Under the pieces are notes generated by a model, which was given only the letters and a program-made list of their open reading frames with translations, was not told the origin of the DNA and did not search any database. DNA of 64,000 nucleotides from Salarias fasciatus (lineage: Eukaryota; Chordata; Actinopteri; Blenniiformes; Blenniidae). The position numbers and the translations under genes were made by a program. Shown here one piece after another: positions 1 to 14,500 of this stretch. The stretch is from assembly GCF_902148845.1 (NCBI RefSeq), contig NC_043764.1, positions 19,380,531 to 19,444,530 of the forward strand, given 5' to 3'. Each line of letters starts with the position of its first letter. The stretch's first letter is position 1.

Positions 1-2474
1 CATATGTGACCTGATTAATTTTTTATCACTTTGAGACGAGTGCAGCCCTGTTCACCAACTTGCACAAGAATGTTATTGACTGATGTTTTACAAACACAAC
101 GGATCACTTTCTCACTCAGGAAAACAAAACAAACTTCACCATCAATCATAGTAATGAAGACACCTCCAGACTCGTCACCTGAGGCAATAATAAACAGGGT
201 GTGACAAGATAAAACAATGGGACCCAACCCAACTTTCACTCGCTTTGGATCGCTGTCGCTGTCAATTCTGCTGGTGTTAATCACCTTGATCGCCCTTGTC
301 CCCTTGGTTTCCATTACTGTCCCATCATTTTCGACCTCAATATGCTTTAACCGAGACTCCATCTTGAGGTCGTTTCTCCAGCGCTGTGCCCCCGTTTACA
401 CATGACATTAACACTCGTTTCGAGTGATCAGATTACATGTGGCGAGCCGTAAAGACAAGTGTAAACGGGCACCAAAGCGCTTTCACTCAAGCCGCTTTCC
501 CCGGTGGTCCGTCACCCGTCATGAATGCGCTCTGGGACAGCGGCGTTGTGGGAAAATAAGTCACACGCAATACGTAAACGACCGTGTTTTTGTCTGATTT
601 TAAAATCAAACGGAGACTTCAAAAGCTGTAAATCATTTCATCTTGCTGCCGTTCACACATTACACAGAGAAACATATTTCGTTTAATTATTAACCTTCTT
701 TTCTGTCATTACATGTCAAAGTGAGGGGAAAATTATTTGGGGAAATTCACATGAAACTTCAAGGATGGAGTCTCATTGTTTGCACAAAAAAATCATTTTC
801 TGATCATTAATTTTCCTTGATTTTCTTCAAATGTGAACCGTCCTTTAAATACTCCCACACTTAGCAATATTTGTTCCTTTTTATTGTTATTGAAAGATCA
901 ATTTCTGATATTCGGTAAAATTCTTGGTTTTTCGCTAAATCTTTTCGTGTTCATCACAGATCACTATCTGAATATGTTTTTCTTAATAGAAGATACTTTA
1001 AGAAATAAATCAAAAATATCATCACACAATTTTTAGATCAAAGACTAATTAATTCTTTCTTAAAAAATAATAAATTATTTTGAATTTCCAACCTGTTGCC
1101 CTGCTGTTTTTTTTTGGAGGTAAATTAAAGTTGTAAAAATTAATTGCCATTCGTAAAAATTCAACCGATTTTATTCCAGGTGCAACCCGCCGTTTGCTGC
1201 AGTGACTCACTTTAATTTGAAGCGCTGCTGGAGTAACAGCATTGATTGGAGATGTGACAGTCGGCATCATGTGAAAGCCTGCAGGGAACTCCAGGGAAAG
1301 ACCAGACTTGTCCCCCGTGTCTTAAAATTCATCAAGCCTACAACGAACATCTAGTCGGCTTGATGAGAATGTCATCCTTCTTAAGTCCTTGGCAAACTCT
1401 TAAAAACAACTGCCATCTACTTTTTTAATTAATCTTTTTTTTTTTATGCTTTTATTTGACGTGATGGTGAATAAATGAAAAAGAGTCAACAGAGGTGAAG
1501 TGCCCTGTTCTGCGTCACTATTATATTATAATATTTCCATCCAAAATTGTAAAGGTCAGCTTCTGTTTAAATACAGTTCCAGAAAAATTCAAATTAAGTC
1601 CTGTAAAAAAATAAATAAATAACTAAAAAAAAAACTTGGTTATAAGTAGTTTTGTAAAAGTAAAAATCACAGTAAAAGGCAATAGAATAATTAATAACTA
1701 ACGTCAATTTCCGATATCTCCATTAGATTTGGATCAAGGACATTTTCAGAAAGTTCACAAGCACTTTCTAAAATTCAGTTTTAATCAGACTGAACTTAAA
1801 TAAAATAAATCTTAATTCCTACCTGCTTAGGTTTTTCTGCTCCCTCCCAACATTCAGGATTTCTGCAGGATTTGGCACGCATGCCTTCACAAATTCCCCT
1901 TCAATGTTTAGATTTAATTCTAAATGTAATATACAATAATTAATATATTTTCACGTAAAACGTCTTGCTGAGGTTGACTGTTTAATTCATTATGTCTACT
2001 CACCTTAATAAAATGGTGCATCTTGCTGAGGACTTAAAGTAAAAAAAGGCCAGACTGGACCCTGTGGTGGGCTACCCCTGCTCTGGAAGCTCATCTCTGC
2101 ATATAGATACTGTATAAAGCCAGAAAACCAGTAGATTTACAATCCTGATCTTCCAGGAGCTCAGTTCCGTTCTGCAGCAGCCATGCCGTTTCTCCATCAT
2201 CACTGAAGACTTTAAATCACTCTGAACTATGAAGCGCCGCTCAAACGGGACTGCCTGCCGAGCAGAAAAATGCAGCATAATTCCAGAGTGACGACGTCGT
2301 CTACGGATGTATTTTAAACCGATAACACTGAGCTAAACCATTTCCCAGTGCGAGCCAGAATACAGAACTTAACTTCTGACCACACCTCCTGACACACATA
2401 TTTTGTTTAGGTTTATAAGACGGTTCTGCTCCAACACACATGAAGCGAGTGTTTGTTTTGTGTTTTCTCGACAG
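1..2474. other. non-coding stretch upstream of the visible dtnbp1 exons
   Basis: This is most likely intronic sequence of dtnbp1, because the first recognisable exon at 2475 continues a reading frame begun outside the window. I recognise no exon here. An open frame of 115 codons on the minus strand (15-362) matches nothing I know and lacks splice context, so I do not call it a gene. A short inverted repeat with arms at 388-402 and 459-472 (core CCCGTTTACAC / GTGTAAACGGG) may be a transposon remnant. The rest is AT-rich and featureless. Confidence 0.5.
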
Positions 2475-3613
2475 CGGAGACGGATAACTCCCAGAGGCTG
2501 CTGGACAACGACTCTGCTCAGCACCTGAAGCTGAGGGACCGCCAGCGCTTCTTCGAAGAGGTGTACCACCACGATGTGGACAACTACTTACCCTCCTCTC
2601 ACCTGCAGATTGACAGCAGGAAACGTGAGTCGCTCTCTCCTCCATGTTTTAAAAGGTGGAGATGAATCTGCAAAAAGAAAGGAAACGAACTGATGCTGCT
2701 GTGTTTCAGCCCCGATGGGCAGCATCTCCTCCATGGAGGTGAACGTGGACGTCCTGGAGCAGATGGACCTGATGGACATATCGGATCAGGAGGCCCTCGA
2801 TGTGTTTCTCAACTCAGGTTCAGGATCAGATGATGGAGCGTTGGTATCTCCGCTGCCAGGTGTTTGCCCCAGAGCAAAAAAAAGTCACTCTCAATGTGAC
2901 CTTACGCTCCTGATTCTATTATTCTGATCGATTTTCACATGCTTGGACTTGTACCTGACGTGGGCACATTCAGCTGAATTCATGCACATTTCAAAGGCAC
3001 ATAATCATTTCTTATTCAAACTACCTTGAGGACATATATCCATCGTTCAGAAATTCAGGTCACATATGATGACACTGTGAAGCAAATATGCAGCTTCGTT
3101 ATACTTGTTTATCGTTTTGGCCTCCTTATCAGTGTTGTCAGTTTAGACTTGTTGAAACTGGGCTGGGTGATTCCGGCACGCTGTTGACACACTTTCACAA
3201 TCAGACCAGTGGCAAAAGTGATTTGCATATAAAGCTTGAGCACTGAAGTGAGATAAAGAGGGTACAGATGTGGATAATGTGGGCACCACCGTGTTTTAAT
3301 AGCTCCTGTGATTACAGAGGCTGAGGATGAGGAGGACGATAACGAAGACGCCGAGGTGGTGTACAGGGAGCGCGCGCCTCTGAAGCGGCAGAGCGAAGTT
3401 TACCGCGGCTCCCAGTCTCGCACCTCCTCCTGCTCGTCCGGCTCCAGCGACACCAGCGCGGGAGGAGGCGACACGCCGGTCATCCAGTCGGACGATGAAG
3501 AGGTTCACGCCGACACCCTGCTGCTGACCTCCGTCCCCCAAGCTAGAGACGAAGAGACAGAAGAGGAAGACGAGAAGGACAGATGTCTCACCGCTGACCA
3601 CGACAAAGACTGA
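2475..3613 (+). CDS. dtnbp1: dysbindin (DTNBP1), last three coding exons
   Basis: Dysbindin is a subunit of BLOC-1, which acts in biogenesis of lysosome-related organelles and in synaptic vesicle traffic. Three exons with good splice signals and matching phases are visible: 2475-2624, 2710-2859 and 3318-3613, ending in TGA. The first encodes the end of the coiled-coil region (LKLRDRQRFFEEVYHHDV). The second starts the conserved dysbindin motif (GSISSMEVNVDVLEQMDLMD, then ISDQEALDVFLNSG). The third encodes an acidic, serine-rich tail with TPVIQSDDEEVHADT, which resembles the human DTNBP1 C-terminus (SPVVQSDEEEVQVDT). That ISDQEALDVFLNSG block and tail point to DTNBP1 rather than DBNDD1 or DBNDD2. 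The 5' part of the gene lies left of the window. About 198 codons are visible. I cannot tell which fish paralogue (a or b) it is. Confidence 0.92.
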
Positions 3614-6600
3614 CTCTGTTCTGTAGAGAGCCTTGGTTTTCTCTCTCTCTGTTATATGACGTCCCTCCAGGTGAACTTCCAAGCATGACTGACCCAGTCT
3701 GTTGAATGTGTCTTGACCTTTCAGGATTTCTTTTACAACATAGTTTTATTTTTTTCTTCTAAAAGTGACTTAACACATCTCTTTTTCAGAAACTTGTTTA
3801 AAAAAAAACAAAGCTACACAATCCAAGCACTGACTCAGAAATAGTTCATAAGCATTTAAAACTGACTGCAATACAATTAAAAAAAGAAGACTTTTTTTAA
3901 GTTGAAATAAGAGAAAAACTTTTTTTCTTAATGTCTTGTCATTTTTAAGAAGCAGAGAACGAAGTGTTCCCACCCTGGTCATGTCCCAAAGCTTCCAATT
4001 TCTTCCTGTTGCAAGCGCAAAAACTGTTCTGACACTAAAAGAAAGAAAGAAACAGAAATACAGACTGCACAACAGTATATCGAGAAATAAAGAGCAGAAT
4101 GTGCAATAGCTGACTGATGAACAATATTCCAAAAAGCAGTGTGAAAGATCTGCAATAACCAGATTAAATGAGATCCTATTGCTGCCATTAAAATGTGTAA
4201 TTTGCATAAAAATATACATTACAGTTCAGAGTATCAGAAATGAAGCAGTTTATAGAAATGGTGAATAAAAATGGACAGGGAATGGATCCTGTCCTCTATT
4301 TCAGAATCCCTGTGAACCAATACTTCTTTTTCAAGTTAAGCATAATTTTGCAGGAGAAATTCCACACCAGGCAAAATTGAACAGAGAAATTGGAGCATGT
4401 TGCTTATCTGTAAAGTTTTAGTTTGGTGTTGTTATATGATACACTGGGAGTCTGGGACCAAACACATCAGTGCTGGCAGTGTTCTTCATATTGCCATGAG
4501 AGTTGATTAAAAAAACAAAAACAAAAACAAAAACACCAGCATTTTGCACACTGATGCTTCCACCAAGCCAGATCTTCCGAGGTCACATCTGACTATCCGT
4601 GGTTTGCTTTAACAACTTTCCCACTGGATCGCTTCCCTCACATGTGAGTCAGTAAGTCCCGTCGCTGTCCTCAGCCCCACCTCCCCCCGTGAACCCCATC
4701 AACCTTTCAGCAATTTTCAAACTATGCAAAGGGAGGAGTGAAACCCTGACCTGCAGCTGTTGTGCTCCGCCTGTAAAGTCGAAGCATACTTTGGCCAACT
4801 GAAAGTTTTAATTAATTATTCATACTGAAAATAATACATAATTAAAACAAATGACACTAAAGAATACCTGACTTTTAAACTTTCCAAACCAATAATTTTT
4901 CCTCCAAAATTTGTTGATATTGCCAAATTTCATCAGGATGTTTTGAGAAAAGAAGGATAGCAGACAGCTTTGTGTTTCATAATAAATCTATAATGTTCAG
5001 ACACTCACTTGTCAGTTAAAATTCTTGGCAGTTCAACATATATGAGGCATTACAGCCTCCTGCTCAAACATGTCCTGGTTCAGAAATCACTAGTTTTCCT
5101 ACTTTCACTGCCTCAGAGTAACTTTTCTTATCTATCTGCTGCAAAAAAAACCCACCGGTTTCCAACAGCTAAACAAAAACACCACAGGTAAATTTTGATT
5201 AAACTATAGAATTAGCAAATATCCTAACATTTGATATAAATCACTGCATTTTCAGCATCTAGATGGATTTTACTGCAATGTGCTCATTTCAAACTATAAC
5301 AAGCTATTCACAACCCTGTCCTGTGGCTTTCTTGTCTACTGTGTTGAATTAATTTTGGGGAATGTGTTTGTTATCTAACAGGGATTGATTCAAATTCAGT
5401 GTGACTGAATGAATGGACTTCAAATTACCCATGATGCAGTTTCAAGGCATGTATCATGTTCTAGTGGTATAAGAAGACTAAAACTTGCTTCTTTCATTTT
5501 TTTTTTTTTGTCGCCGCATGCATGTATAAACTATTTGCACCATCTTCATCTTGTGTTAGTAAGTGCGTGACAGCTTGTTCTTGACTTTTACTGCTGTGCT
5601 GTAACGGAAGTTCACTGTCTTAAATGCAAATGTGATGTGAAAGGTCGTTAATTATGCTCACATGGAGGGTGAATGACTCAGCCGAAACACATTTATGCGT
5701 TAATACATGGCAAGGTATGCGTGTGTATTTGTTTGGAGACTTGACTGAGGGTGTGGTCGTTTGTTGTGGTATTCGGGTGAAGCTGGCAGCAACTTTGATA
5801 ACGACCTTTTCACAGTGGGAATCACTGTGTTCTTTCCTGCTTCAACGTCTTATTGTCATGATGTCAGTTACAGAAAAAAAACATCATTAAAATGGACAGT
5901 GCACCTGTTGCACTGAATGAATTGTGCGTTTGTTTGAGTTGCCTTTCTCACTTTGTGAGTGTTTTTTTTTTTTTTTTTTAAGCTGTCACATTCCAACACC
6001 TTGAGTCGGTCCTTTGAATCCAACTGACAAACTCACTCTACATGTCAGACATCCAGAGCTGGCTATCAAGCCAAAGCTTCTCCCACAGAGAGCATTTAGA
6101 TGCAATATAACAAGCACATACCCCGCAGAGACGTACTGACTGCAGCAAACTCATCTTTCCAGTTCTGCCAGTTTTTTTTTTCCCCCCTCACATGTACCAC
6201 CACACAGTCTCAGCTGCATCTCGACGCTCAGAATTACCGAGTTGTACTGATAGAACCAAAAAAAGTTTTACACCTGCAGAACACTGGAGTTCTTCACATC
6301 TCACAGCATGGTTTTATCAAACAGTGTTGCTTTGTTACCTTCTTTAAATAAAAGCGACCGCGTAGTCAAAGTTTTATTCAAATCTTATGAATGTAAATCC
6401 CAGAAGCTTACATTGATCAGGGTTTCAATGGTTTTTGTTTTCTGAGACCGATCTTTAGTGATCAATCATTTCTTGAAGCTTGTATGAACGGTGAGTCTCC
6501 ATTCATGTCTTACAACTGTGTCATTTTTCAGTCACAGATTTCCCTGCAGCTCCAGTTTAAGGTCATGTAATGTGATCCTGAAGTCATGATCTGGTTGATG

Positions 6601-9438
6601 TAAACAAACCTCAAGATCTCATCTGTCTGACAACATGAAAAACAAAGTCGTCAAATCTGTATCTTGCATGTGTGCTTCGTACACAGGAACTGAAGCCCTC
6701 CCTTCGCAGGGGCGTAGCAACATACAGATGGTGATGAAAACCTGTCCTTACTTATCTCTTTGACATAAAGTGACGTGAGAACTGCCTTCCTTACTGATCT
6801 GACACACTTCAGCTCAGATAATAACGCCTTATAGAAAGCTTGTTCAGAAACTCGATGAACCATTACCTTAACAGAAGTTCAACATTAATGTACATCCAGT
6901 TTCAGAACAGTCACAGCACGACAGTCATGAATTCAACCCGAGGTGAAATCTAAAGGAGGAGCTCTCCAGTCCCTTTGCATGTTAAGACATACCTGAGGCA
7001 GATTTAGAGACTTATAGAATCAGACGGATTAGTGGTTCTTGAATTGCCGGGTGTTAAAAAGCTGCACCAGTAGGACCCTGAAAATTGCTGAAGGGCAAAT
7101 GAGCATGTCAGACATATTGACGGAATGACGTAATGTCACGGGATGACAGAAGTTGCTTCTGCATGCGTAGCTCGGCCTCGTCCTTGGGTGTTTGCTCTGC
7201 ACACACACTCAGAAGTAGAAGACATACAGTCACACAGTCACAACTTTTAAAGAGACATTTTGGTTTGTTTAAAACACAAAACCAAAGAAATCTGCGGAGA
7301 CCTTCTGCAAGATACACAACTGTCGCAACAGTGAAGAATGACCCAACTAAAATATCTAATATCATTTGTATTCATTGCAGCGTCACTAAAACCAATGCAG
7401 CTTTCACTGGTCTCCTGCTGATTCTGCTACAAAGCTCCGTTTGATATAAAAAAGGCTCTTCTGTGTAGAATCTATCATCACTTTTCCAGAGGTTTCCAAT
7501 CTATAGATGATTCCTGTGCAAAGGTCGCACAGTCGGCTGTGTATCTATGATGTTTCGTTAAAGAGTCTGGTCCCAATCTGTGAAAATGATCATGTTAAAG
7601 GGAGAAAAGTATCTCCTTACAAGATCCAGCCCAGAAAAACATTTCTTTACAGTGGGAGCTCTACGCTTCCGTAGATATTGGCTCAGTTATTACTGAACAT
7701 ACGTGGCTTTATCTACTAATGGGATGCAGGGAGAATCACATCTGACAGACATGCTAAATAACACACACACATGCACACACACAATTAATTTAGCACGTCG
7801 GACCTCACGTCAAAATCAAGTGTGTATTTCAGACCAGTGTAAAGTACTGGGAGAAATGAATTCGTTAATGTGCAAAGTCTAAAAACGTGTGTTGTTACCC
7901 CCCTCCCTGCCCTTCTCGAAAATTGACATTTACTTCCCGTAACCCTAAAATAGCAGGTCTGAAAACTTCCCTCATCAATTCGTCTAACTCACACAAGCAA
8001 ACAGTCAAACAGTAGCTCTTCCAGCAGATCATACGCATGTAAACATGGTTAAACACACAAAAAGCCCTCATTTAAATACTTTATTTGAAACACACACAAA
8101 CTGAAAGTGCAGTCATTTTGCTAAGTTTGCAATTTCAAATCAGAAAAAATATCAAGCATTTAGTACAAAATATGAAAGTCAATGTGCAAAATGTGTTTAT
8201 ACTGTATTATTTCTTTGAATAATGATTTTCTTTGGGTATTTTTTAGGAACACGATCGCGACAGTCACTTCGCCACAAGCTTGAAGTGTTTAAATTCAGTC
8301 GTGTTACAGCAGGCAAAAACCACTTTGCTATACTTGCTGGGTGTGATGAAAAGATGTGAGAAGTAACTGTCGCATAATTATAAACACATTCCTTCAGCAG
8401 CTTGGGTTGGGTAACATTGTCAAGCTACTTTGTTTTTTTGAGGGGAATTTTTGCAACACAATACACCTGTCCTACATATATAAGAAACTTGATTTACAGA
8501 CAAGCTTTCGTAGTACTATTGACACATTTCAAATGTCCCTAAAATGATTTGATTTAATTACTATGTTTGTCACCAATTTTTGCACTGATGCCTCGTCACG
8601 CTCTTTTTATTCGATTGACATTTATCCTTGTTAATAATGGGCGCAGGTTTCTAATAATTACTTTAATGAATTGCAGCTGAATAACAGGAATCACCCGGTG
8701 CTGTCAAAGCATATTGCTCTTGGCACAGTGGAAACACAGAGGTGGAGAGTTATCAAGTGGTTTTATGTCTTTTGAAGGATCAAAGTAGAGTTTCCGATTA
8801 GACGCATTTGGCATTTAAATGAAATAAAGGGATAAAGGAAACACTACACTCGGACAAATAAGCATCAATTTAATTGCATTTAAACAGGAATTTGTGAAAG
8901 TGGACAAAATGTACCGGGTGTATATGACTGTTTCAATGCTGGGCAGACTTTGTCGTTGAGTTTAAAATACTTTTCTTAATCGGCTGTAGTGAAATCAGGG
9001 AAGCAATCATGCTCCCTACATCTTTAAGTACAGCTCCTTTTTCTCATGTTGTAAGTTGGACGTAAATAAAGAATGGTAACCTGAGCTCCAGAGCTGAGCG
9101 GACGTTCCACTGAGCTGCAGCATGTTTGCAACAAAACTTAAAGAGTAAAACTTCAAACTATCACATTAACTACATGCACTTACATGCTATATTCATGCAT
9201 TTAAAAAAAAAAAAAATATGTATATGGTCTCATCCTATCCTATCCATAATCGCTTCTCGCTGAATGTATCGCGTTACACATCAGTGTGTGTGCAAACAGA
9301 CAGTTCTTTGTCAACGACAAGCTCAGCCAGTCACCTGCCTGCAGGCATTGTGGGTTTGTCCTTTCTGCTCTCATATTCTAGCTGCCTTTGCCTTTTTCGG
9401 AGCATTCCCTCGGAGGATATCGCTCAGGGAGGAGCAGG
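3614..9438. other. dtnbp1 3' UTR and long gene-poor spacer
   Basis: The first few hundred bases are probably the dtnbp1 3' UTR. An AATAAA lies at 4086-4091 and further AATAAA-like signals lie near 4262. Beyond that I see AT-rich sequence with poly-T and poly-A runs and no recognisable exon. One minus-strand stretch around 7108-7191 reads like a short coding C-terminus and is discussed as a finding. No transposon with clear ends was recognised. Regulatory elements cannot be excluded by eye. Confidence 0.5.
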
Positions 9439-11493
9439 ATGAGGATCCTTTCACTGCTTCTGCTGGTAGGCATCAGGTGTTCGTGTACTATCAGTCCGCT
9501 AAAGACCATTTCTTGAAGAAGTGCAGTTTAATCATAACTCTCAGAGTAAATATTGAATGTTCTTATCACAGGAGAGTAATTGAGATGCTTGCATTCGTGT
9601 GTTTTCTGTAACTTTGGGAATGCTCACCAAGACGGTCGACACGCACGAGACTTTTAGTTACCGGTGAAGACTTTGCTCCAGAGGCCCAGGGGAAAACAGA
9701 AATGAACAGAGAAACGAAGCTGAACCACTTCTATGCATTACGTTCTGGAAACGGGAGTTGCAGACGGACAATTTCAATACAAAGCCAGATTGTTAGTTTA
9801 CTACAGTTAATAAATTAAAATCAATTGATGTATAGAAATTCAATGCATGTTCTGTAATTATATGACACGCTGGGTGTTTGTTATGCTTTTAAGCTTCATT
9901 TAGAGATATGGCTTAAAATAGATGACTGAGTCGACCTTGAAATATAAAGATGTTTCACTTCGATCCTCATCTGCACTTGAAACGTTTCGAGGGAGACGAT
10001 AGTGGGGATGCCCTGTGACACACTGATGACCTGTCCAGGGTGTATCCTCCCCTCGCCCATCGTTATCTGGGGTCGGCTGCAGCGTCCTTTGACCCTGCAC
10101 TGGATGAAACGGTATAGAAGACGGGTGGATGGATGATTCTGATTTGGTAGAGCAGGTCATCTTCCAAACGCAGGATTGCTGATTCACGCGTTCATCTCAC
10201 TCTGTCTATGAGTCGAAGTGTCCTATGCTGGGATCTTAGATTCTCCTCTGGTATGTAGGTTATTCACCTTGCTATTAAATATAATCATTAACATGAGCAT
10301 ACTTGGGTGGAGCTGTGATAAGTGAGTTACATGTTCTTATTGTACCACACGGGTTTTCCTGAGGACTCTCAGCTTACTCTCACGGTCCAATGTCATGCTC
10401 GTTCGATTAATTGGTGGCTTTAAAATGTCTTTATGTTTGTGTGGGTGATGAGCGGTGTCTTTGAGTTAATGCTGGAATGGACTGGCAGGGTGCGCCCTGC
10501 TTTACAGCCCACATCTGCACATTAAGATGAATAGAATGGCCACGAAAGATGGAGGATTAATGCATGTTAAGAGAAGCACAAGTATTCTCCCCATTAAGTT
10601 CTAATAATGGCATTGTTGGTAAGCTTGTTTTGCATGGCCTCTTTTCAGTATTGTGCTACCTGAACTGTGCAAAACAACAATAAAGCCTCACTTGTAGTCT
10701 ACATCCAGAATTTCAAACTGTTTTATTTTTCTATGGTACCTCAATACCACTGCTATATTTCAGAGCTTCAATAGATTTGATTGTTTGTGCCTTCGTGGCG
10801 ACGTGGTGGCGCTCACGTTATTATAGGTTTCAGTTCGGTCTCTGAAACATTCCCAACACTGGTTCTGCTTGTCTTTAACAGACATATTTGTGTTCTCTCT
10901 TTTTGATTCATCTCTTTTTGCCATTGCACCGCTCCTCATTACCTTTCCTACACTTGTTTAACTTATCTATAATTTTTTTCTTTTATTGTTTGCTTCGTGT
11001 CTTTAACATGTCGAAACGAAGATCAAATCAAATCAATGCCAATAACCAACGATTCGCTATCATGACTGCAACTAAAAATACTTTCATTAAAAAACTGTAT
11101 AATGAAGCGCATCTTTTTCTAGAAGATATGAATGAATGAAGTTCACCTGACTCTTGTTTGTCCTCACTGTGTGTAGGTTGAAGCTGCAGCCTCGGCAATG
11201 TGGTTTGATTCCAGCACACATGCTCGGGAGGTAACTGATTTTTGTTTTCCAAGTGAAATGTTTTTTCAAAAACAGTATTCAGAATTCTTTTTTCTCTCTC
11301 TCTCTTTTTGATGCTATATCAGGGTCTCTTGTCGCGTTCCAAAAGACGATGGGTCTTGTCGACAATCGAACTGGTGGAGGAAAAAGAGGAAGTCTACCCA
11401 GTCATTATTTCAACGGTGAAAAAAACAGAACCAAAAAAAAAAAAAAATAGACTGACCACATCAGCAAAATATTCGTACCAATATGAATGTATA

Positions 11494-11543
<50 letters not shown>

Positions 11544-14500
11544 TATATATATACATATACATATATATATATACGTATACGTGGAAAAAAAAATCTAACT
11601 TTCAGCTTTTACTGTTTCAACCAGATGTTTAACGACAAGACTCCGGGGAAAAACTTCAGGTTCCAAATAAGCGGGGATGGAGTGAACGAGGGTATTTTCA
11701 GTATAAATGAAACAAGTGGAGACGTCTACGCACACGAGGCTGTCGACAGAGAGACAAAAGAAACATACCACGTGAGTGAGCGGTTCTACTCACAAAAAGT
11801 TTATACAGTTTCAAGTTTTAAACGATTCTTTTTTTAATGTAATAATATGATCTACAGATTAAATTTGAAGTCTTGGAAAGAGAAACTGGCATTCCAATTG
11901 ACAAAGAACTATCCTTCGATATTGACGTAGTCGACATAAATGACAACGCACCTAAGTTTCAAAACCCAGAAATCGAAGTCGACGTGAAGGAAAACATGCC
12001 AGAGGGTGAGTAAACGCTCATTTTGAATTATCTGCATTCAGCCACTGGGTATCACACTTTAGTGAAATGAGAAACAATCACCAGACACCGGGGATTTATC
12101 TGATATCCTGCCTCCTGCTAACAAACCTGTTCCCTCTGATTTCCTTCACCTTCTCACAGGATATTTGCCAGTGCAGCTGTATGCATCAGACATTGATGAG
12201 GTCAACACACCCAACTCTGAATTTAGCATCAAAGTGCATTCACAAACACCTCTGGAGCCAAAGATCGAGGCGGATCAGCTCCATGGCAAAATGGCCCAAC
12301 TCGCCTTCACAGGATGTTTTGACTACGATGTACGGCGGCGGTGACTTCATGACTTATCTAAATCATGGCAATACATGCAGATAATCCAAATGATCTAAAA
12401 CATCAGTTTTTAATATGTATTTCAGAAACAAAAGAAATATGAAATTATCATTGAAGCAAAAGATCACGGAAAGCCACAACTTTCCTCCACTGCTCTTGCT
12501 ATCATTAATATTAAGGACTCTAACACTCACGCGCCAACATTCAAAGAAAGGAAGGTACGCACTTTGCTGTTATTAATCTTTTATATACAGTATTTGAACT
12601 GGTTGTGCAGCAGATTCATAATGTTGATTTTTAAAAATTTCTTTTGCCTCTGAAGTACAAGGGCGAGGCCCAGGAAATGATGGCCAAAGATGATATTCTG
12701 AGAGTGTCAGTAGAAGACAAAGACACCCCAAACACTGACGGCTGGCGAGCCAAGTACTTCTTCATCAGCGGGAACGAGGACGGGGCGTTCAAAATTGAAA
12801 CTGATCCAGTAACCAATGAAGGCATTCTGAGTGTTGTCACGGTAACCCTGATTTTTCTGCTCTCGGAGTAGCGTTACTTCCTCATTTAGTCCAACAAATT
12901 TTCATTACAAACACAAGAAAGAGAAGTTATATAAGTAAAAACTAAACTTGTACATTAATTTCAGGGGAAGAATTATCAACAAACAAGTCTGGAAAACCTG
13001 GAGATTGGAGTAGAAAACGTTGAGCCCTTATTTATTTGCAAAGATGGAAAACCAGTCAGTACACAGATGCTTCCAAAAGCAGATTCGGTCACGATTGAAA
13101 TGACGATGATCGATTCCAACGACCCACCGTCATTCAAGAGAGAGACGTACCACGTGTACGTTCAGGAGGAAGAGGAACCTGGACAACTGCTGTTCACTCC
13201 AGAGGTTCACGATGAGGACTCCACAAACATCAGGTGGGATAAAACATGTCTGAGTTAAACAACAGGGATGATGGAAAATTACCTGAAAACCCAAAACACT
13301 GTGTTATAGTACCATCAAGATCTTACATTATATGTCTTTGTGTGTTAACACCTTTGTGCAGTCCTGGTTTTACTAATCGCATGACCTTCCGTCAGAAACG
13401 GCCAGTGCTTCACATTTTTACTGATTCCGTTCTGTGAGCAGATATGAGCTGTTCGATGATCCTGCTGGATGGGTGACCGTTGATAAGGCAACTGGCAAAA
13501 TCACAACAATCAAGAGGATGGACAGGGAGTCCCCCTTTGTCAACGAAAACAACGTCTACCCAGTTGTCATTGCAGCCATTGACGATGGTATGAGAAAGCT
13601 GTCATGAGAGACATGCTGGATCTTTGGTTCACAAAACGTGTCTAAAAATGAGCTGATGCTTTGTCCTCTTGACAGGTGAGCCTCCGGGCACGGCTACGTG
13701 CACGGTCCAGATTCACCTGAAGGATATCAATGACAACAAGCCCCAGCTGGTCAACGACACCATCATCCTGTGTGGGAACAAGGATAACAAAGTCATGGTG
13801 CCTGCCGAGGACGCAGACCAATCTCCTTACAGCGGGCCGTTCACCTTCACCATCGGGGACGAAGCCCTGAAAGAGACCTGGAAACTAAGCCCTTCCTTCG
13901 GTTCGTAAACTCCTGTGACGCCAACTCACTGAGAGAAACATCGGCTTTAAGTATTTCAGGTGCTTCACGTGTCGATTTACACCTTCCTTCAGGGATGGCG
14001 TGCGGCCTCATCAGCTTGAAGGAGCTTGCTTACGGTAACTACACCATACCCCTGCTCATTCAAGACCAGCAGAACCAAGCCGGAGAACGGACTCTGAACG
14101 TCATGTTGTGTGAATGTGGAGAAAACAACGTCTGTCGTAGCAAACTGCCAGTCACAACCAGTCTTGGACCTGCTGCCATCGGACTGCTTTGTGCAGGACT
14201 GCTTTTGTTTTTGTGTGAGTACGGAGATCAGTGACCCTCTGATCAGCAAACAACGCTCCCAGACTAAAATTACACAACTGTTGCCAACTGTCTCATCATT
14301 TAAAACAGTATTAGATTGTTAATAGATTACAAATTATACTGCAGTTCAGTTAAACATGTCGTATACTTAATTCAGTTTCACATCCATCCGCAGTACTGCT
14401 ACTTGTTTTCAAGTGTGACGCTGGAAAGAAGACATTTGAATACATGGAAGTTGACGAAGGCAACCAGACTCTCATCAAGTACAACCAGGAGGGAGGCGGC

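Noticed and set aside
15-362. 115-codon minus-strand open frame
   Set aside because: No family resemblance, no splice or promoter context, and it lies in a presumed dtnbp1 intron. Treated as chance.
3296-3682. 128-codon minus-strand open frame opposite the last dtnbp1 exon
   Set aside because: Antisense shadow of a GC-richer coding exon; the plus-strand frame matches dysbindin.
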